A stretch of 64,000 nt of DNA from Armatimonadota bacterium (GTDB lineage: Bacteria > Armatimonadota > Fimbriimonadia > Fimbriimonadales > Fimbriimonadaceae): the NCBI GenBank assembly GCA_016125185.1, contig WGMG01000004.1, positions 124,001 to 188,000 of the forward strand, given 5' to 3'. Positions 16,673-25,579 of the stretch are shown piece after piece. The position numbers and the translations under genes are program-made. How positions within the stretch are numbered: the stretch's first letter is position 1; each line of letters opens with the position of its first letter. The notes below the pieces were generated by a model. It did no database searches. It was given only the letters and a program-made list of their open reading frames with translations, and was not told where the DNA came from.

Positions 16673-18007
16673 GTGAAATTCGCCTCGGCGAAAAAGCTGA
16701 AGATGGTGCCGTTGGCGTTGGCGACGTTCTGCCTCGTCAGCGGTGGACCCCACGGCCTCGAGCCGGTGCTGGGCGAATCCGGCATCACCCTCGGTCTCCT
16801 CATGATCGTCATCATCCCGATCATCTGGGCTTTGCCAGTAGCGCTCATGACCGCCGAACTGAGTGCCGCGATCCCCGAGGAAGGCGGATTCTACGTCTGG
16901 GTGCGCCGCGCTCTCGGGCCCTTTCCCGGGTTCATGTGCGCGTGGCTGTCATGGCTGTACAGCATCGTCGACGCCGCGATATACCCGCTCCTCTTCGCCA
17001 AGTACCTCAGCGAGTACATCTCAATGGTGCAGGGCCATCCGATTTCGAACCTGACCCAGGTCGTCGTGGTGCTGTTCGTGGTCTTTCTTGTCACCGGCGT
17101 TAACCTGCGCGGCATCCAGGCCGTGGGCAAAGCCGCCACCTACCTCACCGCCATCATCGTCATCCCGTTCCTGCTCATGGTGGTCAAGGCTGGCATCTCG
17201 GTGCCGCATCTGGAGCCGATCAAGCTGTCGTGGGGCGCGCTCTCCGTCGGTCTTGCCGCCGCGCTGTGGAACTACCTCGGCTGGGACAACCTCAGCACCG
17301 TCGCCGCCGAGGTCGAGAATCCGCAGAAGAGCTTCCCGCGCTCGCTAGCGATCTCCATCCCGATGGTGACGTTCGTGTACCTATTGCCGGTGCTGGCGGC
17401 ACTGCGTACTTCACCCAACGCCGATCAGTGGTTCGATGGTGGCTGGGCCGGAATCGCAACCCGAGCCTCCGCGCCGTGGATCGGGACACTGGTCCTGCTC
17501 GCCGCGCTTGCGGCCACGTCCGCGATGTTCGCTTCCCAGATGCTGGCCTCCTCACGCCTACCTGCGGTCTTGGCCGAGGACGGCTACCTGCCGCGCTCGC
17601 TGGCCGCCATCCACCCGAAGTGGCAGACGCCCGCCCGTTCCATCCTGCTGTGTGCGTTCTGCTATACGTGCCTGTCGTGGTTCAGCTTCACCGAACTCAT
17701 CACCGCCAACGTGATCCTGTACGGCCTCAGCATCCTGTTCGAGTTTGCCGCGCTGGTGGTTCTCCGAGTCCGCGAGCCAAATTTAGAGCGCCCCTACCGC
17801 GTGCCCGGCGGCCTCCCGGTTGCAGCTCTGCTGGGCGTCCTCCCCGCCCTCCTCATCCTAGTCGTGTCTTACAGTTCGGTGCAAGATGAGGGCTGGCTGA
17901 AGCAGATCCCTACCGCCATGGCGATCGGCCTCGGAGTCGGAGTGTATGCCTTCGCCCGCCGCCGCACGGTGGTCGCCTCCGTCGCCCAACGTGAAGGAAG
18001 CGCCTAG
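16673..18007 (+). CDS. APC-superfamily amino acid/polyamine permease
   Basis: 444 residues with about twelve TM helices. TM1 carries LALATFCLVSGGPHGLEP, equivalent to the substrate-binding unwound GSG region of APC transporters, and TM6 has LAAALWNYLGWDNLSTVAAE, the family's second hallmark, followed by EVENPQKSFPR. Length and topology suit the amino acid-polyamine-organocation family; substrate unknown. It begins with GTG and is preceded by CATAAT at the leaderless spacing. It is not obviously in an operon. Confidence 0.9.
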   Translation: MKFASAKKLKMVPLALATFCLVSGGPHGLEPVLGESGITLGLLMIVIIPIIWALPVALMTAELSAAIPEEGGFYVWVRRALGPFPGFMCAWLSWLYSIVDAAIYPLLFAKYLSEYISMVQGHPISNLTQVVVVLFVVFLVTGVNLRGIQAVGKAATYLTAIIVIPFLLMVVKAGISVPHLEPIKLSWGALSVGLAAALWNYLGWDNLSTVAAEVENPQKSFPRSLAISIPMVTFVYLLPVLAALRTSPNADQWFDGGWAGIATRASAPWIGTLVLLAALAATSAMFASQMLASSRLPAVLAEDGYLPRSLAAIHPKWQTPARSILLCAFCYTCLSWFSFTELITANVILYGLSILFEFAALVVLRVREPNLERPYRVPGGLPVAALLGVLPALLILVVSYSSVQDEGWLKQIPTAMAIGLGVGVYAFARRRTVVASVAQREGSA

Positions 18008-18046
18008 TAGTCGAAGCCATAGGGTGGAGGATCGCCCGTGTGGGAG

Positions 18047-18065
18047 GGTGGGCTTCTAGCCCACC
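18047..18065. repeat. Palindromic dispersed element, copy 1
   Basis: GGTGGGCTTCTAGCCCACC, a perfect 8-base inverted repeat with a 3-base loop, in the 252-base gap after the permease gene. An identical copy is at 21527-21545. Confidence 0.75.
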
Positions 18066-18245
18066 AGGAGCCGTCCAAAGTGGGTTGCCTTCCGTTCTTC
18101 GGCAGTCAGCGGTTGGCTGAAAGCCGAAAGCACAAAGCCCTCCACCCTAGCGAAGCGAGCCCTAGGCCCATAAAGGCGTCCCAACTTCCTCAGACCCCCC
18201 GTCTGAGTTTCCACCACACCGAATCCAAGCCGCTCCCCAACCAGA

Positions 18246-18251
18246 TACACT
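18246..18251 (+). promoter_or_regulatory. Candidate leaderless -10 box for the DUF6614-like operon
   Basis: TACACT, eight bases before the ATG at 18260. Confidence 0.4.
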
Positions 18252-18259
18252 AGGGACAT

Positions 18260-18595
18260 ATGAACGTCTATGCGATCTGGGTCGACCTGGTCGACGGGAA
18301 ACAAGATCTGGCCCTCGCCAATGCCGTTCACGAATACCTCGGACACTTCCAGAAGCAGGGGCTGGTGCACTCCTTCTCGATCGAGCGACGTAAGTTCGGC
18401 TTTGGGCCGGATAACCTCGGCGAGTTTCACATCCGCATCCTCACCCCCGACCTCGAAACCCTCGACCGCATTTTCATGCAAGCCGCCACCCGCGACGGCG
18501 AGGTCGAGCACCTACACAGCGCGGTCTTCAGCCGCGTCAAGAACTTCCGATCCGGGCTCTACCGCACCTTCCCGGACGAAGTGAGAAAATCATGA
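18260..18595 (+). CDS. DUF6614-like small protein
   Basis: 111 residues, soluble. The pattern MNVYAIWVDLVDGKQDLALA, FSIERRKFGFGPDNLGEFHI and a C-terminal LYRTFPDEVR fits the small DUF6614 family, a ferredoxin-like dimeric fold of unknown role. It overlaps the next gene by four bases (ATGA), so the two are translationally coupled. It heads a three-gene operon ending in an acyl-CoA synthetase, so a link to fatty acid handling is possible but unproven. Confidence 0.75.
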   Translation: MNVYAIWVDLVDGKQDLALANAVHEYLGHFQKQGLVHSFSIERRKFGFGPDNLGEFHIRILTPDLETLDRIFMQAATRDGEVEHLHSAVFSRVKNFRSGLYRTFPDEVRKS

Positions 18596-19077
18596 AGCAA
18601 ACTTCCGCCATTCTTCCGCTCGCTTTCATCCTCCTCGCCGCCGCCGGTTGCGGCGACAAAAAAATGATGCCGTTCTTGGGTCAATGGAACGGTGATTTCG
18701 TGGTCTCCAAAGTGAACCGCGGCCCCGACGCCGATATCGACCGAAAGCACCATTCGCTCCACGGCTACGTCTCGCTCCGCCTGGACAAAAAGAGCTACTT
18801 GCTCCACCTAGAAGGCGAGCAGCAGCAGGTGGACGTGAAAGGAAACTGGGCCTATCATGGCAACCAGGCCGTACTCTCGCCCTCCGACGTCAAGGTGAAC
18901 AACGACAACGGCGCTGGGCAATACAATCCCAACCGCAAGTACGTTCCCGACGAAGATTTATATAGCGCTTACAACAAAAAGCTGATCCTAACGCTCTCAC
19001 AAGATGGCAAGACCCTGCAAAGTCCGTCGATGTCCATCGCCTTCCTAGAAGGAGAGCATATCTTTACGAAAGACTGA
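18592..19077 (+). CDS. Lipoprotein of unknown function
   Basis: 161 residues with a clear lipoprotein signal: hydrophobic ILPLAFILLAAAGCGDKK, the lipobox LAAAGC giving Cys20 as the lipidated residue. The mature part is a small beta-rich domain (FLGQWNGDFVVSK, YVSLRLDKKSYLLHLEG, GNWAYHGNQAVLSP), suggesting a lipocalin- or calycin-like barrel; this is inference. The following gene starts inside its stop codon (TGATGA), so expression is coupled to the acyl-CoA synthetase. Confidence 0.8.
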   Translation: MKQTSAILPLAFILLAAAGCGDKKMMPFLGQWNGDFVVSKVNRGPDADIDRKHHSLHGYVSLRLDKKSYLLHLEGEQQQVDVKGNWAYHGNQAVLSPSDVKVNNDNGAGQYNPNRKYVPDEDLYSAYNKKLILTLSQDGKTLQSPSMSIAFLEGEHIFTKD

Positions 19078-20744
19078 TGAAAGCAACGTCGCTGTCCGCC
19101 ATGATCCGCGAGGTCGCCTCGCAATCCCCGTCCCGTCCCGCGCTGATGGTCCCCCAAGGCAAGGGCTTCCAAACCGTCACCTACCGCGAGTTTTGGTCCA
19201 CCATCCAGAGCTTCGCTGCCTTCTTGCAGTCGCTGGGCCTCCAACGCGGCGACCGAATGGTCATCGTCGGCGAGAACTGCGCCGAGTGGCTCTATGCGCA
19301 CTACGCTGCCCAATCGCTGGGCGTGGTGACGGTACCGATCTACCCGACCCTGCCCGCCGAACAGGCGCAGTACATCGCCAAGGATGCTGGCGCGAAAGTC
19401 GCGATGTGCGGGTCCGAGGAGCATGCCGCCAAACTGCGGCCGCTGTCGAATATGAAGGTCGAAATGCTTCGCGAGGAGCGCACCGGCACGCTGAACGAAG
19501 CCGAGTGGAATCGCGGCATCGACGCGATCCCCGCCGGCGACATCGCCCTGTTCATCTACACCAGCGGCACCACCGGCCAGCCCAAAGGCGCGATGCTCAC
19601 CCACGACGCCTTTCTGACGGTGTGCGAGTTCGCCGTCCCGTACCTTAGCATCACGAGCGAGGACACGTTCTTCAGCTTCCTGCCCCTCAGCCACGTGTTC
19701 GAGCAGATCGCCTCGTGCCTCTGCTTCTACGCGGGGGCTTGCCTCGGTATGAACAAGAGCGTGGCGTCGATGGCCAGCGACTTTCAGCACATCCGCCCAT
19801 CGGTCATGGCGGCGGTCCCGCGATTCTTGGAGTCGTTCATGGACCGCGTGCTAGATGGCGTCAAGAAGCAGAAACCGCTCAACCAGAAGCTTTTCAACCT
19901 GTACTTATCGCAAGGCATCAAGAAGGCCAAGGGTGGGTTCGGACCGCTGCATGGCCTGCTCGATAAGGTCGTGGGCGCGAAGATTCGCGAGAGGTTAGGC
20001 GGGCGCATGCGCATGGTCATCTCTGGCGGCGCTGCGTTGCCGCAGCACGTCGCCGAGTTCTACATGGCCCTCGGCCTGAACATCCTGCAGGGTTACGGCC
20101 TGACCGAAACGACCGGCGGATCGTGCGTTAACCACCCCAAGCGCAACAAATATTGGACCGTCGGCGAGCCGATCGGCGTGGAACTGAAGATCGCCGAGGA
20201 CGGCGAGATTTTGTTCCGGGGTCCGACCGTCATGGTGGGCTACCACAATCTGCCCGAAGAGACGGCCAAGGCGCTGGACGCCGACGGCTGGTTCCACACC
20301 GGCGACATCGGCGAGATGGAAGGCGCGGCCCTCAAGATCACCGACCGGAAAAAGGACCTGCTGGTGCTGGGTAACGGCAAAAACGTCGCTCCGCAACCGA
20401 TCGAAAACCGGATTCGCGAATCGAAATTCATCAGCGAGGCGGTGGTGTTCGGCGATGGCATGGACTACTGCGTCGCGCTGATTCTGCCCAACGCCGAGGC
20501 GGTTCGGGCCGAGCTCGGCTTGGCCGAGGACGCCCACCTGGCCGATAACCCCGACGTAAAAGCCCTGCTTAAGCGCGAAATCGACGGCACCAACAAGAAG
20601 CTGGCGAACTTCGAAATGGTGAAGAAATGGGCGCTGATCGACGAGCCGTTCACCATCGAAAACGGCCTCCTAACCCCGACGCTGAAGGTAAAGCGTAAAC
20701 AAGTCAGGGAAAAGTACTCAGATTTGATTAAGAGTCTCGGTTAA
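19077..20744 (+). CDS. Long-chain acyl-CoA synthetase (AMP-forming)
   Basis: 555 residues of the ANL superfamily; activates fatty acids to acyl-CoA through an acyl-AMP. Visible motifs: the P-loop YTSGTTGQPKGAM (near 160), LPLSHVFEQ, the A5 motif LQGYGLTETTGG, the ATP-ribose motif WFHTGDIGEM and the hinge ITDRKKDLLVLGNGKNVAPQ, with the Gly-Lys region typical of the LACS/FadD15 type. The C-terminal Lys-rich segment (TPTLKVKRKQVREKY) carries the expected catalytic Lys. Its start overlaps the lipoprotein stop by one base. Confidence 0.92.
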   Translation: MKATSLSAMIREVASQSPSRPALMVPQGKGFQTVTYREFWSTIQSFAAFLQSLGLQRGDRMVIVGENCAEWLYAHYAAQSLGVVTVPIYPTLPAEQAQYIAKDAGAKVAMCGSEEHAAKLRPLSNMKVEMLREERTGTLNEAEWNRGIDAIPAGDIALFIYTSGTTGQPKGAMLTHDAFLTVCEFAVPYLSITSEDTFFSFLPLSHVFEQIASCLCFYAGACLGMNKSVASMASDFQHIRPSVMAAVPRFLESFMDRVLDGVKKQKPLNQKLFNLYLSQGIKKAKGGFGPLHGLLDKVVGAKIRERLGGRMRMVISGGAALPQHVAEFYMALGLNILQGYGLTETTGGSCVNHPKRNKYWTVGEPIGVELKIAEDGEILFRGPTVMVGYHNLPEETAKALDADGWFHTGDIGEMEGAALKITDRKKDLLVLGNGKNVAPQPIENRIRESKFISEAVVFGDGMDYCVALILPNAEAVRAELGLAEDAHLADNPDVKALLKREIDGTNKKLANFEMVKKWALIDEPFTIENGLLTPTLKVKRKQVREKYSDLIKSLG

Positions 20745-20807
20745 GGCACTCTTTTTGATGGGTTGATCCCGGGCCCCTCCGCGAGTGGGGCTCTGCGAGA
20801 AATCCAA

Positions 20808-21440
20808 ATGAAAAAACTGACTCTCATTGCCTTGGCCATGAGCGCCCTTGGGGCTGCCTCCGCCAATGCGCAATCGCTCAAGTTCACCGGAACCCAGCTC
20901 AACCCTGTGGATTCGGGAACCATTAACGTGAACGGCAACTCTTCCACTGTGGAAATGGGCGCCCTCGTGTTCAGCACCGGAACCAAAAGCATCGTCACCT
21001 ACTGTGCCGACGCCACGTCTCCTCTCAACAACTCGAACAACCCTTACTCGGTTTCGGGTGTCAACATGAACGATGGCTCGGGCCTCGCCCTCGCGGCGAA
21101 GATTCTGGCGACGAACTTCGATGTGGCCACCAACAAGGATCAGCAGGCCGCTCTGCAGGTCGCCATTTGGGACGCGCTGTACGACAACGGCTCTTCGTTC
21201 AACTACTCCAGCGGCAAGTTCAAGGTCACCAACGGGCTTAGCTCGTCGGTCCTGAGCCTTGCTTCGACCTACTACACCAACGGTAAGAACAGCAACCCGA
21301 CCACCGCGGTCGAACTGTTTACGTCGCAGGGAGCCGGCGGTCAGAGCCAGCTTCACGTGGTGCCGGAACCGGCTTCGCTGGCCGTTCTCGGCCTGGGTGT
21401 GTTCGGCCTCGTCCGACGCCGCAAGTCGTCCTCGCGCTAA
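20808..21440 (+). CDS. PEP-CTERM sorted surface protein
   Basis: 210 residues: signal peptide MKKLTLIALAMSALGAASANAQ, a Ser/Thr/Asn-rich extracellular body with few charged residues, and a C-terminal sorting signal VPEPASLAVLGLGVFGLVRR, with PEP motif, TM helix and basic tail. Such proteins are processed by exosortase/archaeosortase systems; none is in this window. The central region (ATNKDQQAALQVAIWDALY) recalls the Cys-poor thioester-like or TQXA-type motif of some adhesins, but this is weak. The ATG at 20808 is chosen because it begins the signal peptide. A strong terminator follows. Confidence 0.85.
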   Translation: MKKLTLIALAMSALGAASANAQSLKFTGTQLNPVDSGTINVNGNSSTVEMGALVFSTGTKSIVTYCADATSPLNNSNNPYSVSGVNMNDGSGLALAAKILATNFDVATNKDQQAALQVAIWDALYDNGSSFNYSSGKFKVTNGLSSSVLSLASTYYTNGKNSNPTTAVELFTSQGAGGQSQLHVVPEPASLAVLGLGVFGLVRRRKSSSR

Positions 21441-21451
21441 GCGCATTCTGT

Positions 21452-21487
21452 TCCCCTCGGGCCGTCTCGGCTCGGGGGGATTTTTTG
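21452..21487 (+). terminator. Rho-independent terminator after the PEP-CTERM gene
   Basis: Imperfect G+C-rich stem (CCCCTCGGGCC / GGCTCGGGGG) followed by a run of six T, twelve bases after the stop codon. Confidence 0.8.
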
Positions 21488-21539
21488 TTTGCTAGCCGCA
21501 AGCTTCTAGGAACTGACCCTGGGGAAGGTGGGCTTCTAG

Positions 21540-21745
21540 CCCACCAAAAGTGTTCAAAGGAGTCCAGCCCCTTGGGAGTTGTGAGCGTCTCGCTCACAGA
21601 AATGCCTTCGTGGCCAGCAAAGCGAATCGGGACAGCCCACCAAAAGTGTTCAAAGGAGTCCAGCCCTCTGGGAGTTGTGAGCGTCTCGCTCACAGAGATG
21701 CCTTCGTGTCCGCCAAAGGGACATATACAAAGCGAATCGGGACAG
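21540..21745. repeat. Tandem direct repeat, unit about 96 bases, two copies
   Basis: Copy 1 is 21540-21635 and copy 2 is 21636-21745. They are nearly identical except for a few substitutions and a 14-base insertion late in copy 2. Both end in CAAAGCGAATCGGGACAG; a third copy starts (CCCACTAAA) and stops at 21746. Each unit includes GTGAGCGTCTCGCTCACA, an inverted repeat. Confidence 0.85.
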
Positions 21746-21914
21746 CCCACTAAACGCGAAATGGGGAGGTCAGCCGTCCTGAAAGCAGTAACTAGCCACG
21801 CTGCCCCACTTGAGGGGGGCCGGTGAGCAGGCCGTAGGCGAACCGGAGGGGGGAAGGAACAGCTCAAGAAGGTTCAATCCCACGTGTCGTGTTGAACCCC
21901 AAACCCGACGAACG

Positions 21915-22301
21915 CTAGGCTTCTCTCAACCTTTCCCTTTCGATCAACCCACGCACGACCCCGTAAAGTGCGACGAAACACGCCGGAGCCGCCAACAGAG
22001 TCATTGCCGAAGCCACGGCGAACGCCTTCCAAGGTGGGCCATGCCTCTCGATCAGTTCCGACACCGTGGACGAGAACCGAATGACTCCAACGACTGGGGC
22101 CAAGATCAGACTAAAAGAAATTTCGCTCGGACGCGTTCTCCCGCTCGTCTCCGACCGATACGCCACAAAGCACACCAGCGCGAACATCAGCCATTCTGCC
22201 ATCGCCGCCACCATCGACTGAGGCGGCACCATCCAGAACGCCGCGAGCCAGCCGATCAACGGCAAAACGTACATCGCAAACCGCCGCAGACTAACCTTCA
22301 C
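21915..22301 (-). CDS. Hypothetical membrane protein
   Basis: 128 residues with hydrophobic segments at about 9-24, 28-48, 63-77 and 92-115, so three to four TM helices, and a basic N-terminus (MKVSLRRF). No family recognised. Begins with GTG; an internal ATG at residue 10 is an alternative. A hairpin with flanking A and T tracts just upstream (22327-22357) separates it from the small gene at 22382. Confidence 0.6.
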   Translation of the reverse strand: MKVSLRRFAMYVLPLIGWLAAFWMVPPQSMVAAMAEWLMFALVCFVAYRSETSGRTRPSEISFSLILAPVVGVIRFSSTVSELIERHGPPWKAFAVASAMTLLAAPACFVALYGVVRGLIERERLREA

Positions 22302-22326
22302 GCTCCACCATCGTCATTGTAACAAA

Positions 22327-22357
22327 CAAAAAAGGCAGCCGCCTAGGGCTGCCCTTT
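22327..22357. terminator. Bidirectional-looking terminator hairpin
   Basis: AAAAAGGCAGCC and GGGCTGCCCTTTT form a perfect 7-base core stem with a five-base loop, A tract on one side and T tract on the other. On the minus strand it would end the transcript of the small gene at 22382-22561. Confidence 0.75.
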
Positions 22358-22381
22358 TCGCAGGTGTGTCGAGACTCGTTT

Positions 22382-22561
22382 TTAGGCTGCGTTGCGCTGT
22401 TCTCGAGTCGGGAACAGCTCAATAATCTCGGCCGCCTCTAACCGGTCGTGGTCTCCATAAGCAAACGCACGGTCTTCTGCAACCGTCGGCGCAAACTTAT
22501 ACAGGAGGGTGTAGATTCCCACCGCCCCCACTACGTATCCGAGAAGCATCGGTAAGAGCAT
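22382..22561 (-). CDS. Small membrane protein, unknown
   Basis: 59 residues: MLLPMLLGYVVGAVGIYTLL forms one TM helix, followed by an acidic soluble tail (HDRLEAAEIIELFPTREQ). Unknown family. Support comes from its coherent one-TM layout and from the terminator hairpin 25-55 bases after its stop; no clear Shine-Dalgarno was found. Confidence 0.5.
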   Translation of the reverse strand: MLLPMLLGYVVGAVGIYTLLYKFAPTVAEDRAFAYGDHDRLEAAEIIELFPTREQRNAA

Positions 22562-22630
22562 CACTAGGCTTATTGGCCATTTCGCCTAAAAACTGGAAGG
22601 GATATTTGCGAGGTTTCGCGTTTTTCCCGA

Positions 22631-23014
22631 CTATTTCATCTTGACCGAGTGCTTGGTCATGTCCATTTTGCACTTGGTGCACTTGCCCGCCATCGCCGAC
22701 GTCGTCTTGCAGTGGTCGCACTCGTAGTAAACGGCCATCTTTGTCGTGTCGCCGTGGCAAACCGGGCACTTGCCGCCCTTGGCCATGTCCTTGTTACAGT
22801 GGTCGCAGTGGTACATGACGGTCGCCTTGACCTTCATCTTTTCCATCTTGCACATGTCGCACTTGCCGGACTTCTTATCGGCCATGTTGCAGTGCTCGCA
22901 CACGTACACGGTCTGGGTTTTGGGCTTCATCGTCGTACCCTTCTGTGCAAATGCCGCGGTGGCAAAGGCCAGAAGCATAATGACGAAGAGACTGAATCTT
23001 CTTGCGGTTAGCAT
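22631..23014 (-). CDS. Exported Cys-rich protein with three zinc-ribbon-like repeats
   Basis: 127 residues: a signal peptide ending near AFAQ (about residue 24), then three repeats of about 27 residues, each CxxC-x(9-10)-CxxC: YVCEHCNMADKKSGKCDMCK, YHCDHCNKDMAKGGKCPVC and YECDHCKTTSAMAGKCTKCK. Six CxxC pairs and many Lys/Met suggest three bound zinc or other soft-metal ions outside the cytoplasm. It resembles heavy-metal-binding repeats (for example YHS or HMA-associated ribbons) without a certain match. It is divergent from priA. A TAGGAA box lies six bases upstream, slightly off the TAnnnT pattern. Confidence 0.7.
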   Translation of the reverse strand: MLTARRFSLFVIMLLAFATAAFAQKGTTMKPKTQTVYVCEHCNMADKKSGKCDMCKMEKMKVKATVMYHCDHCNKDMAKGGKCPVCHGDTTKMAVYYECDHCKTTSAMAGKCTKCKMDMTKHSVKMK

Positions 23015-23116
23015 GGTTGTTTCCTAAGGGGGCAAACACCATGGGCGGCGTTGCCTCTGGATCAGAATGCGAATGCGACGCATTTCGTTCCACCCATCCT
23101 CTGCCAAACTATTGCT

Positions 23117-25534
23117 ATGAGTTCCTTCCGAGTCGTGGATGTCGCCATCGACCCACGCTCGGGCGGAGCCGATGCTATCTATTCCTATCTCCCCGCCGGA
23201 AACGTGCAGGTCGGCGACGCCGTCCTCGCCCCCCTCGGCCACCGGCAGATTCTCGGCTACGCGATCGGCTTTCGCGACGTCGACGAGCAGTCGCTCGGCT
23301 TCGATCCTGCCCATCTGCGCCCCGTCGCCGGAGTCGTGGCCGGCCTCCAGATTCCGACCGCCATCATGGAGACCGTGCGCTTCGTGGCTCAGGAATACCT
23401 TTGCCCCCTGCCCGCCGCCCTCACCGCCGCCGTCCCGCCCGGCGTGCGCGACCGCCTCGTCAAGGTGTGGATGCGCACCGCCAGAGGCTACGAAAGCGAT
23501 CTCAAGCCGCTCGAAGTCGAGGTCCTGCGCGTGCTGGACGAGGAAAGCGAGATTGAAGAGAAGGAGAGCATGCAGGCCGGAACCGAGAAGGCGCTGAAGG
23601 CCCTTGTCGCCGCCGGTTACGCCGACCAGTACCTGCGCCTCAAGCCGATCCAGAAGAAGAAGGCGGCCGAAGGCGTCTACCGCCTCACCTCCGACACCGA
23701 AAAGGTCGAGCGATTCCTGCAGGTCGAAGGCAAAAAGAAGCCCGCCCAGGCCGTCGCCATCATGCAGATTCAGGAGGCCGACGGCTCCGCCCTCTCCAGC
23801 GCCGAGATCCGCGCCATGGCGAGCGTCACCGAGACCACCGTCAAGGCGCTCATCAAGGCCGAACTGCTGGAAGAAGTGGACGAAAGCGACCCGCGACCCA
23901 CCCGCCAGCCGCCGACTCCCAACCCCCACCAGCAGATTGCCATCGACGCCATCTGCCACGCCATCGACGGCCATCAACCCAAGCCGTTCCTGCTTTTCGG
24001 CATCACCGGGAGCGGCAAAACCGAAGTCTTCCTCCGCTCCGCCGGAAAGGCGCTGGCCAGCGGACGCCAGGTGCTGTACCTCGTGCCCGAAATCGCCCTC
24101 GCTACCCAGGCCATCGCCCAGCTTCGCGAGCGGTTCGGCGCCCGCATCGCCATCCTCCACTCCGAACAAACCCCGCTTGAACGCCTGCAGAACTGGCAGT
24201 TGGTGCGCAACGGCGAAGCCAGCATCGTCCTCGGGCCGCGTAGCGCGCTCTTCGCCCCGCTCACCAATATCGGCCTCATCGTCCTCGACGAGGAGCACGA
24301 AACCGGCTACAAGCAGGAACAGTCGCCCCGCTACCACGCTCGCACCGTCGCCCGCTTCCTGGCGCGCCAGCACAACTGCCCGCTCGTCCTCGGCTCTGCC
24401 ACGCCCAGCATCGAGACGTTCGCGGAGGCCGAAGCCAACGAGGAAGCCGCCGATCCCGACCGCCTCACCCTCCTCACTCTGCCCAACCGCACCGCCTCTG
24501 CGGTCCTTCCTCAGGTGTACATCGAGGACCTCAGCGCCGGTTACCGGGGCGGAAAACCGTCGCTCTTTGGCCCACTCCTCACCGATCACCTGCACCACAC
24601 CCTCGAAAGCGGCAACCAGGCCATCCTCTTCCTCAACCGCCGGGCCTATTCGCCGTTTCTGATGTGCCGCGACTGCGGCTACCAATGGATGTGCCCGAGC
24701 TGTGCCGTCACCCTCAGCTACCACCGCCGCGACCACCGCCTCAAGTGCCACCACTGCGGCTACCACGAGAGCGCGCCCGCCACCTGCCCGCAGTGCGAAG
24801 GCACCAAGATCAAACCGTTTGGGGTCGGCACCGAGAAGGTCGAAGAGCTAGTGGCCGAAGAGTTTCCCGCCGCCCGCGTCACGCGTCTGGATCGCGATGT
24901 CGCTCAGAAAAAAGGCGCGTTGGAAGAGGTCATCGCTTCGTTCCGAAGCGGCGAAAAGAACGTGCTGGTGGGCACCCAACTGGTGGCCAAGGGCCTCGAT
25001 TTTCCCAACGTCACGCTCGTTGGCGTCATCGCCGCCGACGTCTCGCTGAACCTGCCCGACTTCCGCTCCAGCGAGCGGACGTTTCAGCTCCTCAGCCAGG
25101 TCGCGGGCCGCGCCGGACGCGGCGCAAAGCGCGGCGAGGTCGTCATCCAAACCTTCAATCCCGATACCCCCGCCATCGTCTACGCCCAGCGCCACGAGTA
25201 CCTCGAATTCTTCCATTTCTGCCTCAACGAGCGCCGCGAGGCCCACTATCCGCCCTATGAAAAGCTAGTCAACATCCTGATGTCTGGCGAATCTCGCAAC
25301 TCTGTCATCGGTCTTGGCGCCAAGATCCTCGCCCGCCTGCAAACGTTCGAAAGCCTGGTCGTCCTCGGCCCCACCGACTGTGTGCTGGAGCGCATCAACA
25401 ACCGCTGGCGGCGGCATATCCTCGTCAAAGCTCCGCTCGACTTCGACTTCGACCGCATCGGCCAAGCGTTGGAGGACGTGGAGGAGAAAGGCGTGCAGAT
25501 GGTGATCGACGTGGACCCCTTCAGCCTGATGTAA
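23117..25534 (+). CDS. priA: Primosomal protein N' (replication restart helicase PriA)
   Basis: 805 residues. The N-terminal DNA-binding domain starts SSFRVVDVAIDPRSGGADAI; a helicase core follows with Walker A GITGSGKTEVFLR, DEEH box (LIVLDEEHETGYK), and motif VI QVAGRAGRGAKRGEV. The zinc-binding region inserted between the helicase lobes shows CRDCGYQWMCPSC and CHHCGYHESAPATCPQC, eight Cys for two zincs. PriA reloads the replisome at stalled forks. The ATG at 23117 is chosen because homologous sequence begins there; a CAAACT box lies six bases upstream. Confidence 0.95.
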   Translation: MSSFRVVDVAIDPRSGGADAIYSYLPAGNVQVGDAVLAPLGHRQILGYAIGFRDVDEQSLGFDPAHLRPVAGVVAGLQIPTAIMETVRFVAQEYLCPLPAALTAAVPPGVRDRLVKVWMRTARGYESDLKPLEVEVLRVLDEESEIEEKESMQAGTEKALKALVAAGYADQYLRLKPIQKKKAAEGVYRLTSDTEKVERFLQVEGKKKPAQAVAIMQIQEADGSALSSAEIRAMASVTETTVKALIKAELLEEVDESDPRPTRQPPTPNPHQQIAIDAICHAIDGHQPKPFLLFGITGSGKTEVFLRSAGKALASGRQVLYLVPEIALATQAIAQLRERFGARIAILHSEQTPLERLQNWQLVRNGEASIVLGPRSALFAPLTNIGLIVLDEEHETGYKQEQSPRYHARTVARFLARQHNCPLVLGSATPSIETFAEAEANEEAADPDRLTLLTLPNRTASAVLPQVYIEDLSAGYRGGKPSLFGPLLTDHLHHTLESGNQAILFLNRRAYSPFLMCRDCGYQWMCPSCAVTLSYHRRDHRLKCHHCGYHESAPATCPQCEGTKIKPFGVGTEKVEELVAEEFPAARVTRLDRDVAQKKGALEEVIASFRSGEKNVLVGTQLVAKGLDFPNVTLVGVIAADVSLNLPDFRSSERTFQLLSQVAGRAGRGAKRGEVVIQTFNPDTPAIVYAQRHEYLEFFHFCLNERREAHYPPYEKLVNILMSGESRNSVIGLGAKILARLQTFESLVVLGPTDCVLERINNRWRRHILVKAPLDFDFDRIGQALEDVEEKGVQMVIDVDPFSLM

Positions 25535-25579
25535 GGGTGGCATAATATCTCCAAGCTCCAACGGAGGGGCTTGGCATTC

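Larger units (their letters stand above)
21441..21914. repeat. Repeat-dense intergenic gap
   Basis: 474 bases with no supported gene. After the terminator it holds the GGTGGGCTTCTAGCCCACC palindrome (21527-21545), a two-copy tandem repeat (21540-21745) and a copy of the element with TAGCCACGCTGCCCCACTTG and GAGCAGGCCGTAGGCG (21793-21847). Similar phrases (CTTGGGAGTT, GTCTCGCTCACA) recur near 32330 and 32512. Confidence 0.75.

Noticed and set aside
21540-21745. CRISPR array
   Set aside because: Only two units of about 96-110 bases that are alike over their whole length; there are no short repeats with unique spacers and no cas genes.
23024-24766. 580-codon open frame antisense to priA
   Set aside because: PriA motifs and zinc Cys are all in the opposite strand; the antisense translation is Gly/Ala/Val/Asp-rich with no domain.
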